From: Globisporangium splendens
Taxonomy: Eukaryota > Oomycota > Peronosporomycetes > Pythiales > Pythiaceae
DNA length: 64,000 bases
Direction: 5' to 3'
Assembly: GCA_006386115.1 (NCBI GenBank)
Contig: VFIW01000079.1
Location: 62,001-126,000 of the forward strand
In this document: in pieces, positions 23,407 through 33,420 of the stretch
Layout: every line of letters begins with the position of its first letter
Numbering within the stretch: position 1 is the stretch's first letter
The notes under the pieces: model-generated
Database searches by the model: none
What the model saw: only the letters and a program-made list of their open reading frames with translations
Told to the model about the DNA's origin: nothing
Made by a program: the position numbers and the translations under genes

Positions 23407-24700
23407 TCAAGGTGTATTGTTCTGTACCTGACGCTTAAACGCAGACACTACGTTGTGGAGCAACATTGCGATTGTCATGGGACCGACGCCACCGGGTACT
23501 GGCGTGATGGACCCAGCAACCTCGAGTGCTTCGTCGTAGCAAACGTCGCCGACGATCTTGAATCCGTCGGCATTCGCATTGCTGTGGTAGCGTTCGACGC
23601 CGTCGATACTGTCCTCTCGCACGAAATTGATCCCCACGTCGATGACCACGGCACCTGGCTTCAACCAGGATCCACGCACAAGGTACGGCTGTCCGCAAGC
23701 CGCGATGACCACGTCTGCTTGCTGCACGTACTTTGGGAGGTCCACGGACTTGGAATGGCACTGGATGACCGTCGCATTGCGTTTCTGGAGCAGCAACCCG
23801 ATGGGGCTACCCACGAGGTTGCTGCGTCCTAACACGACCGCGGTTTTGCCCTCGAGTGAGACCTGCTCAGCATCCAACAACTCGATGATGCCCTTGGCCG
23901 TGCATGGCACCAAGTACGGGTATCTGTGTCGCATGGCGAGTTCGCCCGCGTTGAATGGGTGCAGTCCGTCGACGTCCTTTGTCGGCTGAATCGAGTCGAT
24001 AATCACGCGCGGATCTAGCGTGTCTGGCAAAGGAAGCTGCATTTTGGCAGCAAGAACGATACACAAAGCAAAAGGATCTGCTGTCAGTTTGTCTAGACGT
24101 CGTGATCGCAGTTGGTTGGATGTGAGGGCAAACCCACCTGCACCAAGATGCCGTCAATCGTCGGGTCGTTATTGAGTTCTTCGACTTGCTTTAAAACCGT
24201 ATCCTATGCACAGAAATGGCATATGATACAGCAAATCGATCAGTACCTTCCATTGTACACGCTGCATCTCGCCACAGAGGCGCGATGATCCAACGGAAAT
24301 GATCGTCGGCATGCACATCACACACTCCCCCAAATAACAGCATAATCCTCATACCTGAGTCGCATTTTCATCAAACAGGTAGTTCTCAGAGCGGATGCCT
24401 GCTTTGCGGCACGCACTACGCTTGTTTTTCACGTACAGTGCGGAATCCTTGCGATCGCCGACCATGATCAGACCCAGCGCAGGTGGCTGTGACACACACG
24501 CGAGAACGCCACAACAACGAATCATTCCGTAGAACACCAAGAGCGATGACATAGCAGCAACCAAGCACCACATATACAAATGCGCAATATGAACATACGC
24601 GTCCGTGCTTGGCCGCGAGCTCCTGGACGTCGCTCTTGATCGCGACGCGCAGCGCGGCCGCGATCGCCTTCCCATCGATGAGCTTTGCGGTGCGCTGCAT
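23407..24700 (-). CDS. Methylenetetrahydrofolate dehydrogenase/cyclohydrolase (FolD-type)
   Basis: Four exons: 24599-24700, 24355-24486, 24138-24203 and 23407-24036, giving 309 residues. The joints recreate family landmarks: YVKNKRSAC (catalytic Lys), LNNDPTIDGILVQ-LPLP exactly across intron 3, KDVDGLHPFN, VLGRSNLVGSPIG (dinucleotide loop) and TPVPGGVGPMTIAML at the C-terminus. An in-frame ATG at 24742 would add 14 residues; 24700 fits family length and start (MQRTAKLIDGKAIA) better. The bifunctional enzyme oxidises 5,10-methylene-THF to 5,10-methenyl-THF and hydrolyses it to 10-formyl-THF. No formate-THF ligase domain is fused. No clear mitochondrial presequence. Confidence 0.93.
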
Positions 24701-24881
24701 TTTTTGTGCATAATGTGCGCAACACCAGTTTGTTTCACCCATTCACCCACTGCAGTTATCCACATCGTGGGTGAATCAAATTGTCACGATTCAAAACTGC
24801 AAATGAATTGCGCTTTTGAAGATGGGAGGGGTACAAATAAATATGTTGCGGCAACACAACAGATCATCATCGAAAGTGAAA
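24701..24881. promoter_or_regulatory. Compact divergent promoter, FolD and DCTN6
   Basis: Only 181 bp separate the two ATGs (24700 leftward, 24882 rightward), so both promoters and 5' leaders must share it. An AAATAAATATG stretch lies near 24836. Confidence 0.55.
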
Positions 24882-25484
24882 ATGGCAGCACAGAGCGTGA
24901 ACGTGGCCGCGACGTCGGCCGTGTGCGAAGAAGCCGAGCTCCAAGGCTCCATCTCGATCGGTCGGCAGTGCGTCGTGCACCCCAAGTGTCAGATCCGCGC
25001 GAGCGTCTTGACGCCGATCGTGATCGGCGACCGCAACATCCTGGAAGACCGCGTCGTGGTTGAGAGCCAAGCGAATGCTGATGGCGACGGCGTAGATCGT
25101 ACCGTCAAGACCTCGGCGATGGCGATAGGCACCGACAATCTGTTCGAGTCCGGGTGCTGCATCCGCTCGAGCCGCGTCGGCAATGGCAACTGGTTTGAGC
25201 CCAAGGCGCAGACACTGGAAGGCTCAGTGATCGGCAACAACTGTCTCATCGGCAGTGGCGTCGTCATCGGCAAAGACGAGCACGTGCCCGATAATACCGT
25301 GATCGTGTGCGTCCAGGACGAACAAGGCCGCATGAAACGCATCGTGCGGCAACAGAAGGACTATTTACTCAAGGCGCGCGAGACGCTTGTGCAGAAATAC
25401 ATCGAGACGTTCCTCGATGCAAAGAGCATCTTTGCGCTGGAGAAGAATCATCGACTCGTGCCTGTGCTGCCCATGGATCCGTGA
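24882..25484 (+). CDS. Dynactin subunit 6 (p27)
   Basis: Single exon, 200 residues. The ATG at 24882 starts MAAQSVNVAATSAVC; an ATG at 24822 in frame would add 20 unlikely residues. Hexapeptide repeats of a left-handed beta-helix run through the middle (SISIGRQCVVHPKCQIRA, PIVIGDRNILEDRVVVE, VIGNNCLIGSGVVIGK), ending with a C-terminal helix. The order and the HPKC...GDRNILED segment match dynactin p27 (DCTN6), which sits in the pointed-end complex of dynactin and helps cargo binding of dynein. The family is close to gamma carbonic anhydrases, but the metal-binding histidine triad is not evident. Confidence 0.85.
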   Translation: MAAQSVNVAATSAVCEEAELQGSISIGRQCVVHPKCQIRASVLTPIVIGDRNILEDRVVVESQANADGDGVDRTVKTSAMAIGTDNLFESGCCIRSSRVGNGNWFEPKAQTLEGSVIGNNCLIGSGVVIGKDEHVPDNTVIVCVQDEQGRMKRIVRQQKDYLLKARETLVQKYIETFLDAKSIFALEKNHRLVPVLPMDP

Positions 25485-25925
25485 TAATACTGCAAGGTAC
25501 TTGTGCATGCGTACTCCCTCCTTGTCTTTTATGTCTCTGTAGGAATGCGACTGTACCGCATTGATCATCGCTGTCGCTCTCTCTTCACTGGCACTTCAAT
25601 ACTGTACTGGTAACAGCAATTTTCAATATGCTCCTCAATTATCATTCTGTTCCCCAATGAAGGAGATGCGCTAGCACCGCACTCAATTTTTTCCAGAACA
25701 CGCAAAAGACAACTGCTAGAAAATTGCGCAAGTGTCCCAGCGTCGCTTGGCATGTGCGCGTGCCATCGTTCTGCGCTTTGTGCAGCATGCCCTCTATCGT
25801 GCGTGGCTCAGGCTACGAGGATATACACGCTCGCTTCTGTGCTCTGACGGCGGAAAGGGACTCCCCCCTTTCCACATATTGACGCTGGTATTAATTGATA
25901 CGTTTAAACACTTCGTCTGAGCAAT
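25485..25925. other. Intergenic spacer between convergent genes
   Basis: No gene recognised; 3' flanks of DCTN6 and of the membrane protein read leftward. Confidence 0.4.
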
Positions 25926-26921
25926 CTACGTGGCACCGTCGCGGCGCACCCGAGCTGATAACGATGAGCCACCGCGGGCGTCCGATATGATGCCAGCTTC
26001 AGCAAACTCAGAGCTTCGTTGTGATCTGGCGTCGTCGCTGGCAACAGTACCTCGCTGACTGTCTCTGAGAGACGCACCTGCTCGACGACCGTCGGGATAT
26101 TCATCGCTCACCTGGATGAAGCAGCTACTGAGCTCCAGCCCATTGAGCTCGCTGTTGAGATCTTCGCGGTCTTTCTTCCAGTTGTCGAGCTTTAATGCCA
26201 TCGGGTGTGGCTCTGGATCACGCCGCCGCCGACGGAACACCAGGCCGCCGATCCCCTGCGCTGCATTGCTTTCCGCATGTCTTCGTGTACGGCGGATATG
26301 GATCCAGATCGAAAATGGCGCAATGACCGCCGCGGCAAAGAGGAAATACGCAAACTGGGAAAACGACAGCAACGCGTGGCACTCGATGGCTTCCGTGGAT
26401 TGGATCTCGCATTCGCGAAGGCAAAAGCACCCATTGTTCCCGTAGCACGGAGCGTCGCTAGTGCCACGGCGGCAGGTCTCACACGCAGCGTCAGTCGCAT
26501 CACAGTACGTTGCTTCTCCGGCCAGAAAGTACATCACACCAGCGAGCGACGCGTTGATCCGACTCGTGGACACGCACATGCCTGTCGTGGATTCAATGGC
26601 GCATCCCATTCTTGAGAGGCAGTTATCGCACGTCGCGGCGAACGTGCATCCACTGCGCACCGTGACTGCGCTGCATATGTCGCCCGTAATCCACACCGAG
26701 ACAGAGCCACTGCTGCTGCCTGTTGCATTACTCGGTGTCGGCAACGATATCGAGACGCCTTCGTTGCTATTTGCTGCATGGGACGAGCTCCCAGCTGACG
26801 ACGCTCGCATCCTCGATGCGTCACTCGACGAGGACGTTGCTTGAGCAACCGCAGTCGTGGTCATCAGCGCGACCACTGCCACGCACAGGAACTTCACAAA
26901 CACCATCGTATGCGAACGCAT
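25926..26921 (-). CDS. Cysteine-rich single-pass membrane protein (paralogue of the gene at 18359)
   Basis: Single exon, 331 residues, ATG at 26921. Layout: signal peptide (FLCVAVVALMTTTAVAQA), Ser-rich low-complexity stretch, cysteine-rich luminal domain (CTFAATCDNCLSRMGCAIES, ACETCRRGTSDAPCYGNNGC, CFCLREC), one membrane helix (FAYFLFAAAVIAPFSIWIHI), then a cytoplasmic tail with an Arg cluster and W...LNSELNGLELSSCFIQV. The tail motif equals W...LDMDNVELRTCYLQL of the other paralogue, and C-x2-C...PCYG-x-N...C-x-C-x3-C is shared. Extended in-frame ORF upstream of 26921 is ignored because the signal peptide starts here. Function unknown; a PSI-like or EGF-like extracellular module is a possible reading. 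Confidence 0.75.
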   Translation of the reverse strand: MRSHTMVFVKFLCVAVVALMTTTAVAQATSSSSDASRMRASSAGSSSHAANSNEGVSISLPTPSNATGSSSGSVSVWITGDICSAVTVRSGCTFAATCDNCLSRMGCAIESTTGMCVSTSRINASLAGVMYFLAGEATYCDATDAACETCRRGTSDAPCYGNNGCFCLRECEIQSTEAIECHALLSFSQFAYFLFAAAVIAPFSIWIHIRRTRRHAESNAAQGIGGLVFRRRRRDPEPHPMALKLDNWKKDREDLNSELNGLELSSCFIQVSDEYPDGRRAGASLRDSQRGTVASDDARSQRSSEFAEAGIISDARGGSSLSARVRRDGAT

Positions 26922-27628
26922 GGCGATCGTAGCGCAGTGCAACAGAAGCCTAAGTGCCGCTGCTGACGCGGGAATGTGGGTCTTGGAGGAAAAGGAACAG
27001 CAGGCGGGTGACAAGCACACGTGCCGACTTGATCTGTGAGGTTGGCAGCTTCTTGGATAATGGCGGCAGATGGGGGGCTGCGCGAGAAAGAACACCCCAC
27101 CCAAAGTGCTCCATACAAATTCTCCATATGGGTTCTTTTTTTTGTGTGTGTTTTTGTCGTTGATAGGTGCACAAAGTGAAAATCAAGCTGCTGCTGCAAA
27201 ACAAGGTGCGACAAATCGATGCACTGCCCAAAACACACGATGAGCAAAATTGAGAATGAGTGTTGAATTGGTTCACATGTACCTAGTTTTGATAATTTGG
27301 TGGTGGAACCTAGATTACACTTGCAGAGAGGTGGATACACATCGAAAGAAATGCTCACATGTCGCAGCATCATTGCTTATCTTCACTTTTGTATGAAGCA
27401 AGCGAACTTAGTGTGTGGGAGGCGCGTACTTAAAGAGATGGCTGTCAAGGACTGGTTCACAGGACTTGCTGCTGCACCGCACACAGTCAGTCAACTTGAA
27501 GAAGCCAAATGCTGCTGCGTTTCTATTGCCGTGTGGCGGTACTCCATGGTCCCACCCGATATTATTCTCTCTCATGGCTACGCGCTTCCTATCCGATACA
27601 CTCCTGCACGATCACTCCCCCTGCTCAC
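26922..27628. other. Intergenic, about 700 bp
   Basis: Upstream of the membrane protein and downstream of the aminotransferase (both leftward). Contains a T/G-rich stretch near 27130-27165. Nothing coding is supported. Confidence 0.4.
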
Positions 27629-28879
27629 CTATGCGCTCGAGTGCGGCAGTGCGGCGAGACGCTTGATCGCTTCGGCGATGGCGTCATCGGTCTTGCAGTA
27701 CGCGAAACGCGCCCACTTGTGGCCCTCGGACTTGTTCGCGTCGCTAAAGAACGCGCTCGTTGGGATCGCCGTGACGCCGATCGTGATCGTCAGCCAGCGG
27801 CAGAACGCCCAGTCGTACGACATGTTTGGCGCCAAGTACTCGTCGGGCACCTTGATCGATGAGATGTCCGAGTACAAGAAGATGCCGCCATGCGGTGTAA
27901 TTGGCGTGATACCGACACTCTGCAGCGCTTTCGCTAGTCGATCGCGCTTCTGCTGGTACTGGTCCGCTACGAAATGGTAGAACGTGGGGAACCCCTTGTA
28001 CTCGTCTTCGGCGCGCTCGAGCATGTTGGCGACGGCTTCTTGGAACGGCGTCGCGACACTGAATTGGATCCAGTTGTTCGCGAGATGGATACCCTTGATC
28101 AGGTTGCTTGGTCCAATTGCCCAGCCGACTTTCCATCCGGTCACAGAAAACGTTTTCCCCGCGCTCGACACCGTGAGCGTGCGTTCCCACATCCCGTCCA
28201 AATTCGCGATGCGAACGTGCTGCTTGCCGTCAAAGAGAATGTGCTCGTACACCTCGTCCGAGACCACAGTCACACGAGGGTGCGCACGCACGTACTTTGC
28301 GATAAGCTCCAGCTCGTCCTTAGTGAACACCTTTCCCGTTGGGTTGTGCGGGTTGTTCATGATCACGACGCGCGTCTTGTCAGAGAACGCACCCGCGAGC
28401 GTTGGCTCATCAACGTAAAACTCCTTTTCACCACTTGCTGTTGTGTGAACATGCAGAGGCACAAACTTGCACACGCCACCGGCCATCTGCACTTGCGCCT
28501 GGTAGATATCGAACGCAGGCTCAAAGACCACGACCTCGTCACCCGGCTGCACGAACGCCGCGAGCGCACTGTAAATCGTCTCGGTGGCGCCGACGCCGAC
28601 CGCGATCTCATCGGCCCATTGAATCTCGCGGTTCAGCTCCTTTGAGTACTTCTTCGCGAGCACTTCGACCAGCTTCTTGTGGCCCTGCGGACGCGCGTAC
28701 TGGTTGAAATCGGCGTCCAGCGCGTTCTTGGCAGCCTCCTTCACGAAGGGCTCCGCGGACCAGTCCGGGAAGCCCTGGCCGAGGTTCACGGCCTGGTGCT
28801 GGTTGGCCAGCGGCGTGAACTCGTGCCACACCGTTGGCTGGTCGAAGCCGTCGAGTCGGCTCGCGAGCTTGTCCGCCAT
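27629..28879 (-). CDS. Kynurenine aminotransferase / cysteine-S-conjugate beta-lyase-like
   Basis: Single exon, 416 residues. The ATG at 28879 begins MADKLASRLDGFDQPTVWHE; upstream in-frame ORF lacks family similarity. Fold type I PLP aminotransferase: VNLGQGFPDW near the N-terminus (typical of KAT), FNQYARPQGHKKL, GATETIYSAL, MNNPHNPTGKVF (175-186), SDEVYEH, and the PLP lysine K242 in SSAGKTFSVTGWKVGW. These features are those of the KAT I/III (CCBL) group, which transaminates kynurenine, glutamine and other amino acids with 2-oxo acids. No organelle targeting signal is evident. Confidence 0.9.
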   Translation of the reverse strand: MADKLASRLDGFDQPTVWHEFTPLANQHQAVNLGQGFPDWSAEPFVKEAAKNALDADFNQYARPQGHKKLVEVLAKKYSKELNREIQWADEIAVGVGATETIYSALAAFVQPGDEVVVFEPAFDIYQAQVQMAGGVCKFVPLHVHTTASGEKEFYVDEPTLAGAFSDKTRVVIMNNPHNPTGKVFTKDELELIAKYVRAHPRVTVVSDEVYEHILFDGKQHVRIANLDGMWERTLTVSSAGKTFSVTGWKVGWAIGPSNLIKGIHLANNWIQFSVATPFQEAVANMLERAEDEYKGFPTFYHFVADQYQQKRDRLAKALQSVGITPITPHGGIFLYSDISSIKVPDEYLAPNMSYDWAFCRWLTITIGVTAIPTSAFFSDANKSEGHKWARFAYCKTDDAIAEAIKRLAALPHSSA

Positions 28880-29232
28880 GCTGTCAGTCAGTCGCTGAGT
28901 GGATGGATTGATGAGTGAGCATCGAGCATGTGGTGTCAAACTGTTTGCCCTCAAGTCAACTTGGACTCAGATCTTGGAGCCGTTGGTCTCAGATATTTTT
29001 GGTTTCAACCAATTAGATTGCGCGATTTCTCCAGCACATAAACCTTGAAAGGGGTTTTGTTTTGTGCATGTTTCTGTGTTCTCACATCTGTTTTTTACTC
29101 AACTGAGTCTGAGTGTTCTGCGTCTGAGCCGCTCAGTGACGTTTCTGATTCTGCACCTGTTGGTGGTGGAGGGCGATGATGAAAGGCCATTCGCCAAGGT
29201 GACATTCCGATAGAGAAGCAGAGACGAGAGCG
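28880..29232. promoter_or_regulatory. Divergent upstream region, aminotransferase and DDX55
   Basis: 353 bp between divergent ATGs (28879 and 29233). T-rich and CTGAG-rich; no element can be named with confidence. Confidence 0.4.
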
Positions 29233-31257
29233 ATGAAGTTCCGTGAGTTCAAGCCGGCGCTATGCGAGGAGATCCTCGCGGAGGTCGACAGCATGGGCTT
29301 CACGCACATGACGCCCGTGCAGGCGGCCACGCTGCCGCTTTTCCTCAGTAACAAGGACGTGTGTGTTGACGCATGCACGGGCAGTGGCAAGACGCTCGCG
29401 TTCGTGCTGCCGATCGTGCAGATTCTGAAGACGCGGATGGCCGACAACACGCTGAAAGCGCCGCGCGATGACATCACGAAGCTCGTATCGCTCATCATCT
29501 CGCCGACGAGAGAACTTGCGCGTCAGATCTACGAGTGCGCGTGCACTTTCTTCGCGAAGGCGCTGCCAAAGGTGAAAGTGCTGCTCTTTGTTGGTGGCAC
29601 GAGTGTCGATGAGGATTTGAAATTGGTCCGCAGCGCGGCAGGGAAATGTTCCGTCGTGGTCGGCACGCCCGGACGTACCGAGGATCTGATGAATCGATGC
29701 ATTGGCTCGACCGTCGAGGCTCGCGATTTCGAGATCCTGATCCTGGACGAAGCCGATACGCTGCTCGACATGGGCTTTGAAGTGAGCATCAACAAGATCC
29801 TTGAGCATTTGCCCAAGCAGCGCCGCACAGGTTTGTTTTCCGCGACGCAGACGCAGGAAGTGAAGGCGCTTGCGCGCGCAGGACTTCGTAACCCGGCGAC
29901 GATCTCCGTGCAGGTTGCCAACAACACGCAGATCACGCCGTCGACGCTCAAGAACTTCTACGCGCTGGTCAGCCACGAGCAGCGATTGTCGGCATTGCAC
30001 CATTTTCTGCAATCCAAGAAGACGCAAAAGATGATTGTGTTCTTCTCGACGTGTTCCGCGGTCGATTTCTTCAGCCGCGTGCTCGAGCACTTCTACGAAA
30101 AGGACACCGACGAGTTCCCGATCGTCGCGCTGCACGGCAAGATGCCGCAGAAGAAGCGCACGACCAACTACGACCGCTTCGTCGCGCTCAAGTCGGGCAT
30201 TCTCGTGTGTACCGACGTCGTGGCGCGCGGCATCGATCTTCCAGATGTGGACTGGATCATCCAGTACGATCCGCCGCAGGACCCAAACTTCTTTGTCCAC
30301 CGAGTTGGACGAACGGCGCGTGCGGGCCGCATGGGCTCGGCGATCTCGTTCCTGTCGGCGAACGAAGACGCTTACGTGAACTTTCTCAAGATCCGCAAGG
30401 TGCCGTGCGAAGAGATGAAGCTGGCTCTCGATAAGATCGAAGACGTGCTTCCGAAGGTCAAGGAGCTGATCCTGAGTGACCGCGATATCCTGGAGAAAGG
30501 CACGAAGGCATATATCTCGTTCGTTCGGTCGTACAAGGAGCACCAGTGTCAATTCATCTTCCGTTTCAAGGAGCTGGATCTCGGTGCGGTGGCGCGCGGA
30601 TTTGCGCTCTTCAAGCTGCCAAAGATCAATGAGCTCCGAAACGTGCGCATCAATTTCCAGAACGAAGAGATCAAGACCAAGGACATCAAGTACAAGGACA
30701 AGGTCCGCGAGAAGGAGCGTCAGAAGAAGTTGGCGGAGATCGAAGCCGAAAAGGAGAAGCAGGAGAAACTCGACGCCGATGCGCGCGAGAAGAAGCGCAA
30801 ACGCGCCGAAGAGCTCAACAACGACAATGACGATCTCGTAGGCGGCAAGGAGAAGCATGGACCGCGTCGACGAGAGAAGAAGAAGGGGTTGCACCAGCAG
30901 ATCGTTGAAGAATGGGACGAGCTGGCCGAAGAAGAGAAGCTCTACAAGAAGTTGAAGCGCGGTAAGATCACCGAGGAGGAGTACGAGAAGGCGTTGCTGG
31001 GCAAGGGCGAGGCGTCGGATGCGGACAGCGGCGCTGACTCCGACGACGAAGAAGGCGCAACGAAGCAGAAGAAGCCCAAGTGGAAGATCGCCGAGGAGAA
31101 GATGAAGGAGCGCTTCAAAAAGAAGGAGAAAATGGTGCAAAAGACGGGTGAGCAAAAACGACAAGCCGCCAAGCGAGAAGAGAAGATTCGCGCTCGCAAG
31201 AAAGCGCAGCATGTGCAGCGACAGCAGCAACGAATGCAGCGTCGTGGTCGGGCATAA
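29233..31257 (+). CDS. DEAD-box RNA helicase, DDX55/Spb4-like
   Basis: Single exon, 674 residues. Motifs in order: Q motif with MTPVQAATLPLFLSNKDV (26-43), I ACTGSGKT (47-54), Ia PTRELARQI (91-99), GG (121-122), Ib TPGR (145-148), II LDEADTLLDMGF (171-182), III SAT (203-205), V CTDVVARGIDLPDV and VI HRVGRTARAG. The FLSNKDV variant after the Q motif and the C-terminal block (KAYISFVRSYKEHQCQFIFR, a DUF4217-type region) are those of DDX55/Spb4. A long Lys/Glu-rich tail follows (residues about 470-674). Spb4 acts in the nucleolus in maturation of 27S pre-rRNA for the 60S subunit. Confidence 0.93.
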   Translation: MKFREFKPALCEEILAEVDSMGFTHMTPVQAATLPLFLSNKDVCVDACTGSGKTLAFVLPIVQILKTRMADNTLKAPRDDITKLVSLIISPTRELARQIYECACTFFAKALPKVKVLLFVGGTSVDEDLKLVRSAAGKCSVVVGTPGRTEDLMNRCIGSTVEARDFEILILDEADTLLDMGFEVSINKILEHLPKQRRTGLFSATQTQEVKALARAGLRNPATISVQVANNTQITPSTLKNFYALVSHEQRLSALHHFLQSKKTQKMIVFFSTCSAVDFFSRVLEHFYEKDTDEFPIVALHGKMPQKKRTTNYDRFVALKSGILVCTDVVARGIDLPDVDWIIQYDPPQDPNFFVHRVGRTARAGRMGSAISFLSANEDAYVNFLKIRKVPCEEMKLALDKIEDVLPKVKELILSDRDILEKGTKAYISFVRSYKEHQCQFIFRFKELDLGAVARGFALFKLPKINELRNVRINFQNEEIKTKDIKYKDKVREKERQKKLAEIEAEKEKQEKLDADAREKKRKRAEELNNDNDDLVGGKEKHGPRRREKKKGLHQQIVEEWDELAEEEKLYKKLKRGKITEEEYEKALLGKGEASDADSGADSDDEEGATKQKKPKWKIAEEKMKERFKKKEKMVQKTGEQKRQAAKREEKIRARKKAQHVQRQQQRMQRRGRA

Positions 31258-31401
31258 GACGACAAGAACCACGCGCATACTTGCATTTACCGGAAAATCA
31301 CTATATAACAGCATAGAGAATAATATATTCGTCGCTGACGTTTTTAATTCATCGTGTGCAACTCGATTCCACAGCATTTTGCTGGCTGCACCTCTCCTTT
31401 G

Positions 31402-33353
31402 TCACGGTGCAAATGCTGGCATCGACCATGAGGTTGTGCCTGTCCGTGTGTTGCAAAAGTACGGCATTCCAGTCGCTGGGTCGACTGCCCGATGATAGAT
31501 CGCTTGAGCGAGACTCCGCACATACTCACGAGCTTTCCCTGTCCGATACATCCCCTGGATGCACCTCGCTACATCAGTTTTACTCAGTTTTCGTCGAATA
31601 ATCACTGGCTCGCCTTGAAGACGCTTGAGTGCCCACATTGCACACGAGTGGGTTTCGTAGTCGATAACTTCAAAGCCGCTTGCGACATCACGAATAAGAG
31701 CAAGTATGCTCGGTTCTTTGCAGAGCAGCAACTTCTTTCTCCAATTCTCTGGAATGCAAGGGGCAATGTGTTATTTTCCAAGCCATGAGAAGTGTCATAA
31801 GCAGCAGTACTGACCGTCCGATGCACCGAGCCGCCCAATAAAGAGACAGGAATGGCGCTGCAGGAAGCAGGCATGCTTGAACTTTTGCACTGCACTACAC
31901 ACTTGGCTGACTAGTGGCATATCCAAAGACGGCAAAAATTGAGCTTTTTCTTTTCGATGCGACGCGCCTGATGTAACAGAACACAACTGAGTGACAAGAC
32001 ACGATCACCGATTTTAAGAAATCAGCCAAACCGACGCCATCCCCTTGACTCCAAGTGATACTCGCGGCGTTTACCTGTTGTTTTTCGATGGTGGATCACG
32101 CGGCAATCCAGGACCAGGAGGGACTGGATCCATTATCGTGCGTGTCCATAAGGACTCGCACACAGCCAGTTTAATTTGGGCCGCGAGCATGGCGTATAGC
32201 AGGAAGGACACGACCAACAATTTTGCCGAGTACTGGGGTCTCATACATGGACTTCGAGAAGCCCAACGCAGTCACTTCGAACCGTTGTACGTGATTGGAG
32301 ACAGTGCACTCATTATCTCCCAACAGCGAATGCATCGGTCCCCTCGACAGCACCGATTGGCACGTTTATACCAGACAAGTCGACGACTCGCGGATTGCAT
32401 CGACATCCGAGGATGGTACCATCACTACCGTGCCTTCAACAAGATGGCGGACTCAGCCGCCAACCTAGCCATGGACACCAGAACCTCAACGCAGGTTCAC
32501 TTCCCAACTCAAAGAGCTGCTTTCAACAATCTCACCCAGGATCTTGACAACGACGTCATGCATTGGCTTATGCGAAGTTCGGAAGACCCAAGGTCATTGG
32601 ACAACACAAGGCAGCCTCACATAGGACCAAGAGAACATGCCATCCTGGTCAAAGATTATTTAGCATTCAGAAGTGATCTATTGCAATCCGCGCTATAGAC
32701 ACATTTACACTCCTAGATGAAATTCGTAATGAAGAGTATTTAGGAGAATGGATATTGTAGGTCACGACGATGAACCTCAATATACCTCACCTTATAACGA
32801 TAAAGATAAAGATTTTAAGAAATCGCAGTAAGAAAGAATCATACCTCGAATAGCCATTTTCGCGTGCTCCTCGATGCAATGCTGCTGAATCGACCGAACC
32901 TCCGAGTGCTTTTCACCAACGCCACAACTCCTTGAATACCTTGTGTATTGAGAGCTCGATGAACAGTAGAATGCTGATTTTGAATACTTGCACACGACTG
33001 CGTACGGTAACCAGGGCTCACGATTGAAAAGGGTCCCCACCCTCCAGCACTTCTGGCACGAACTCGAAAACAGTACGCCGTATCTGAGCTCAGCCTGAAC
33101 ACTGATGTGGTTGTCGGTGAGTCTTCTTTCTCTCGCACGGCTTGCTCAAAAGTCAACACTTGGAAGGATGATGCGCGTTTCCATATATCTGCATCAATTG
33201 AAGTTCGACCATCGCCACGATATTGGATGTGGTAACCTAAGATCGCGGGTATATCCACACCATACCCCGCAGATGGAAAACTCCATGATAGCGTCACGCT
33301 ATTTAACGTAGAAGACACCCATTGTGGAGAATCAGGTGCGATTGTTGGCGTAG
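31402..33353 (-). CDS. FN3 / armadillo-like / IQ / WW protein, 3' part, with LINE in an intron
   Basis: Exons recognised: 32845-33353, 31815-31967 and 31402-31748 (stop at 31402). The first holds a fibronectin type III domain (TPTIAPDSPQWV...NSVTLSWSFPS..., TAYCFRVRARSAGGWGPFS) and the beginning of an armadillo-like block (SIQQHCIEEHAKMAIRG). The last holds a further ARM-like helix, an IQ-like motif (VARCIQGMYRTGKAREYVR) and a WW-like end (DPATGMPYFCNTRTGTTSW). The intron 31968-32844 contains LINE A2; without element and duplication it would be 76 bp, a normal size here. One shift is needed between FN3 and ARM parts, at a four-base homopolymer (32910-32913): decay or sequence error. Upstream exons are absent; LINE A3 starts 70 bp beyond the acceptor. 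Signalling scaffold role is inference. Confidence 0.65.
32010..32023. repeat. Target-site duplication, left copy (LINE A2)
   Basis: gattttaagaaatc, repeated exactly at 32811-32824. It lies in an intron of the FN3/ARM gene. Confidence 0.9.
32024..32810 (+). mobile_element. LINE family A, copy 2 (5'-truncated, RNase H end)
   Basis: Begins inside the RNase H region and runs to the ATAAAG tail. Its RNase H domain is uninterrupted (216 codons from 32045): LFFDGGSRGNPGPGGTG, a Glu in NNFAEYWGL, Asp in IGDSALI and NKMADSAANLAMD. It is nearly identical to the other three A copies, so insertion is recent. It is opposite in direction to the host gene. Confidence 0.93.
32811..32824. repeat. Target-site duplication, right copy (LINE A2)
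   Basis: gattttaagaaatc directly after the ATAAAG-repeat end of the element. Confidence 0.9.
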
Positions 33354-33420
33354 CTGGTCATGGAAATACAAAGTGTCAGTGTGAATCACATCGCGCAGTC
33401 AGACACAATTTGGGCACAAA

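Noticed and set aside
24882..25484. Gamma-class carbonic anhydrase
   Set aside because: Hexapeptide repeats fit, but the zinc-binding histidines are not evident and the order matches dynactin p27.
29260..31377. 705-codon ORF antisense to the DEAD-box helicase
   Set aside because: Its composition mirrors the helicase codons; no domain, and the sense frame has all helicase motifs.
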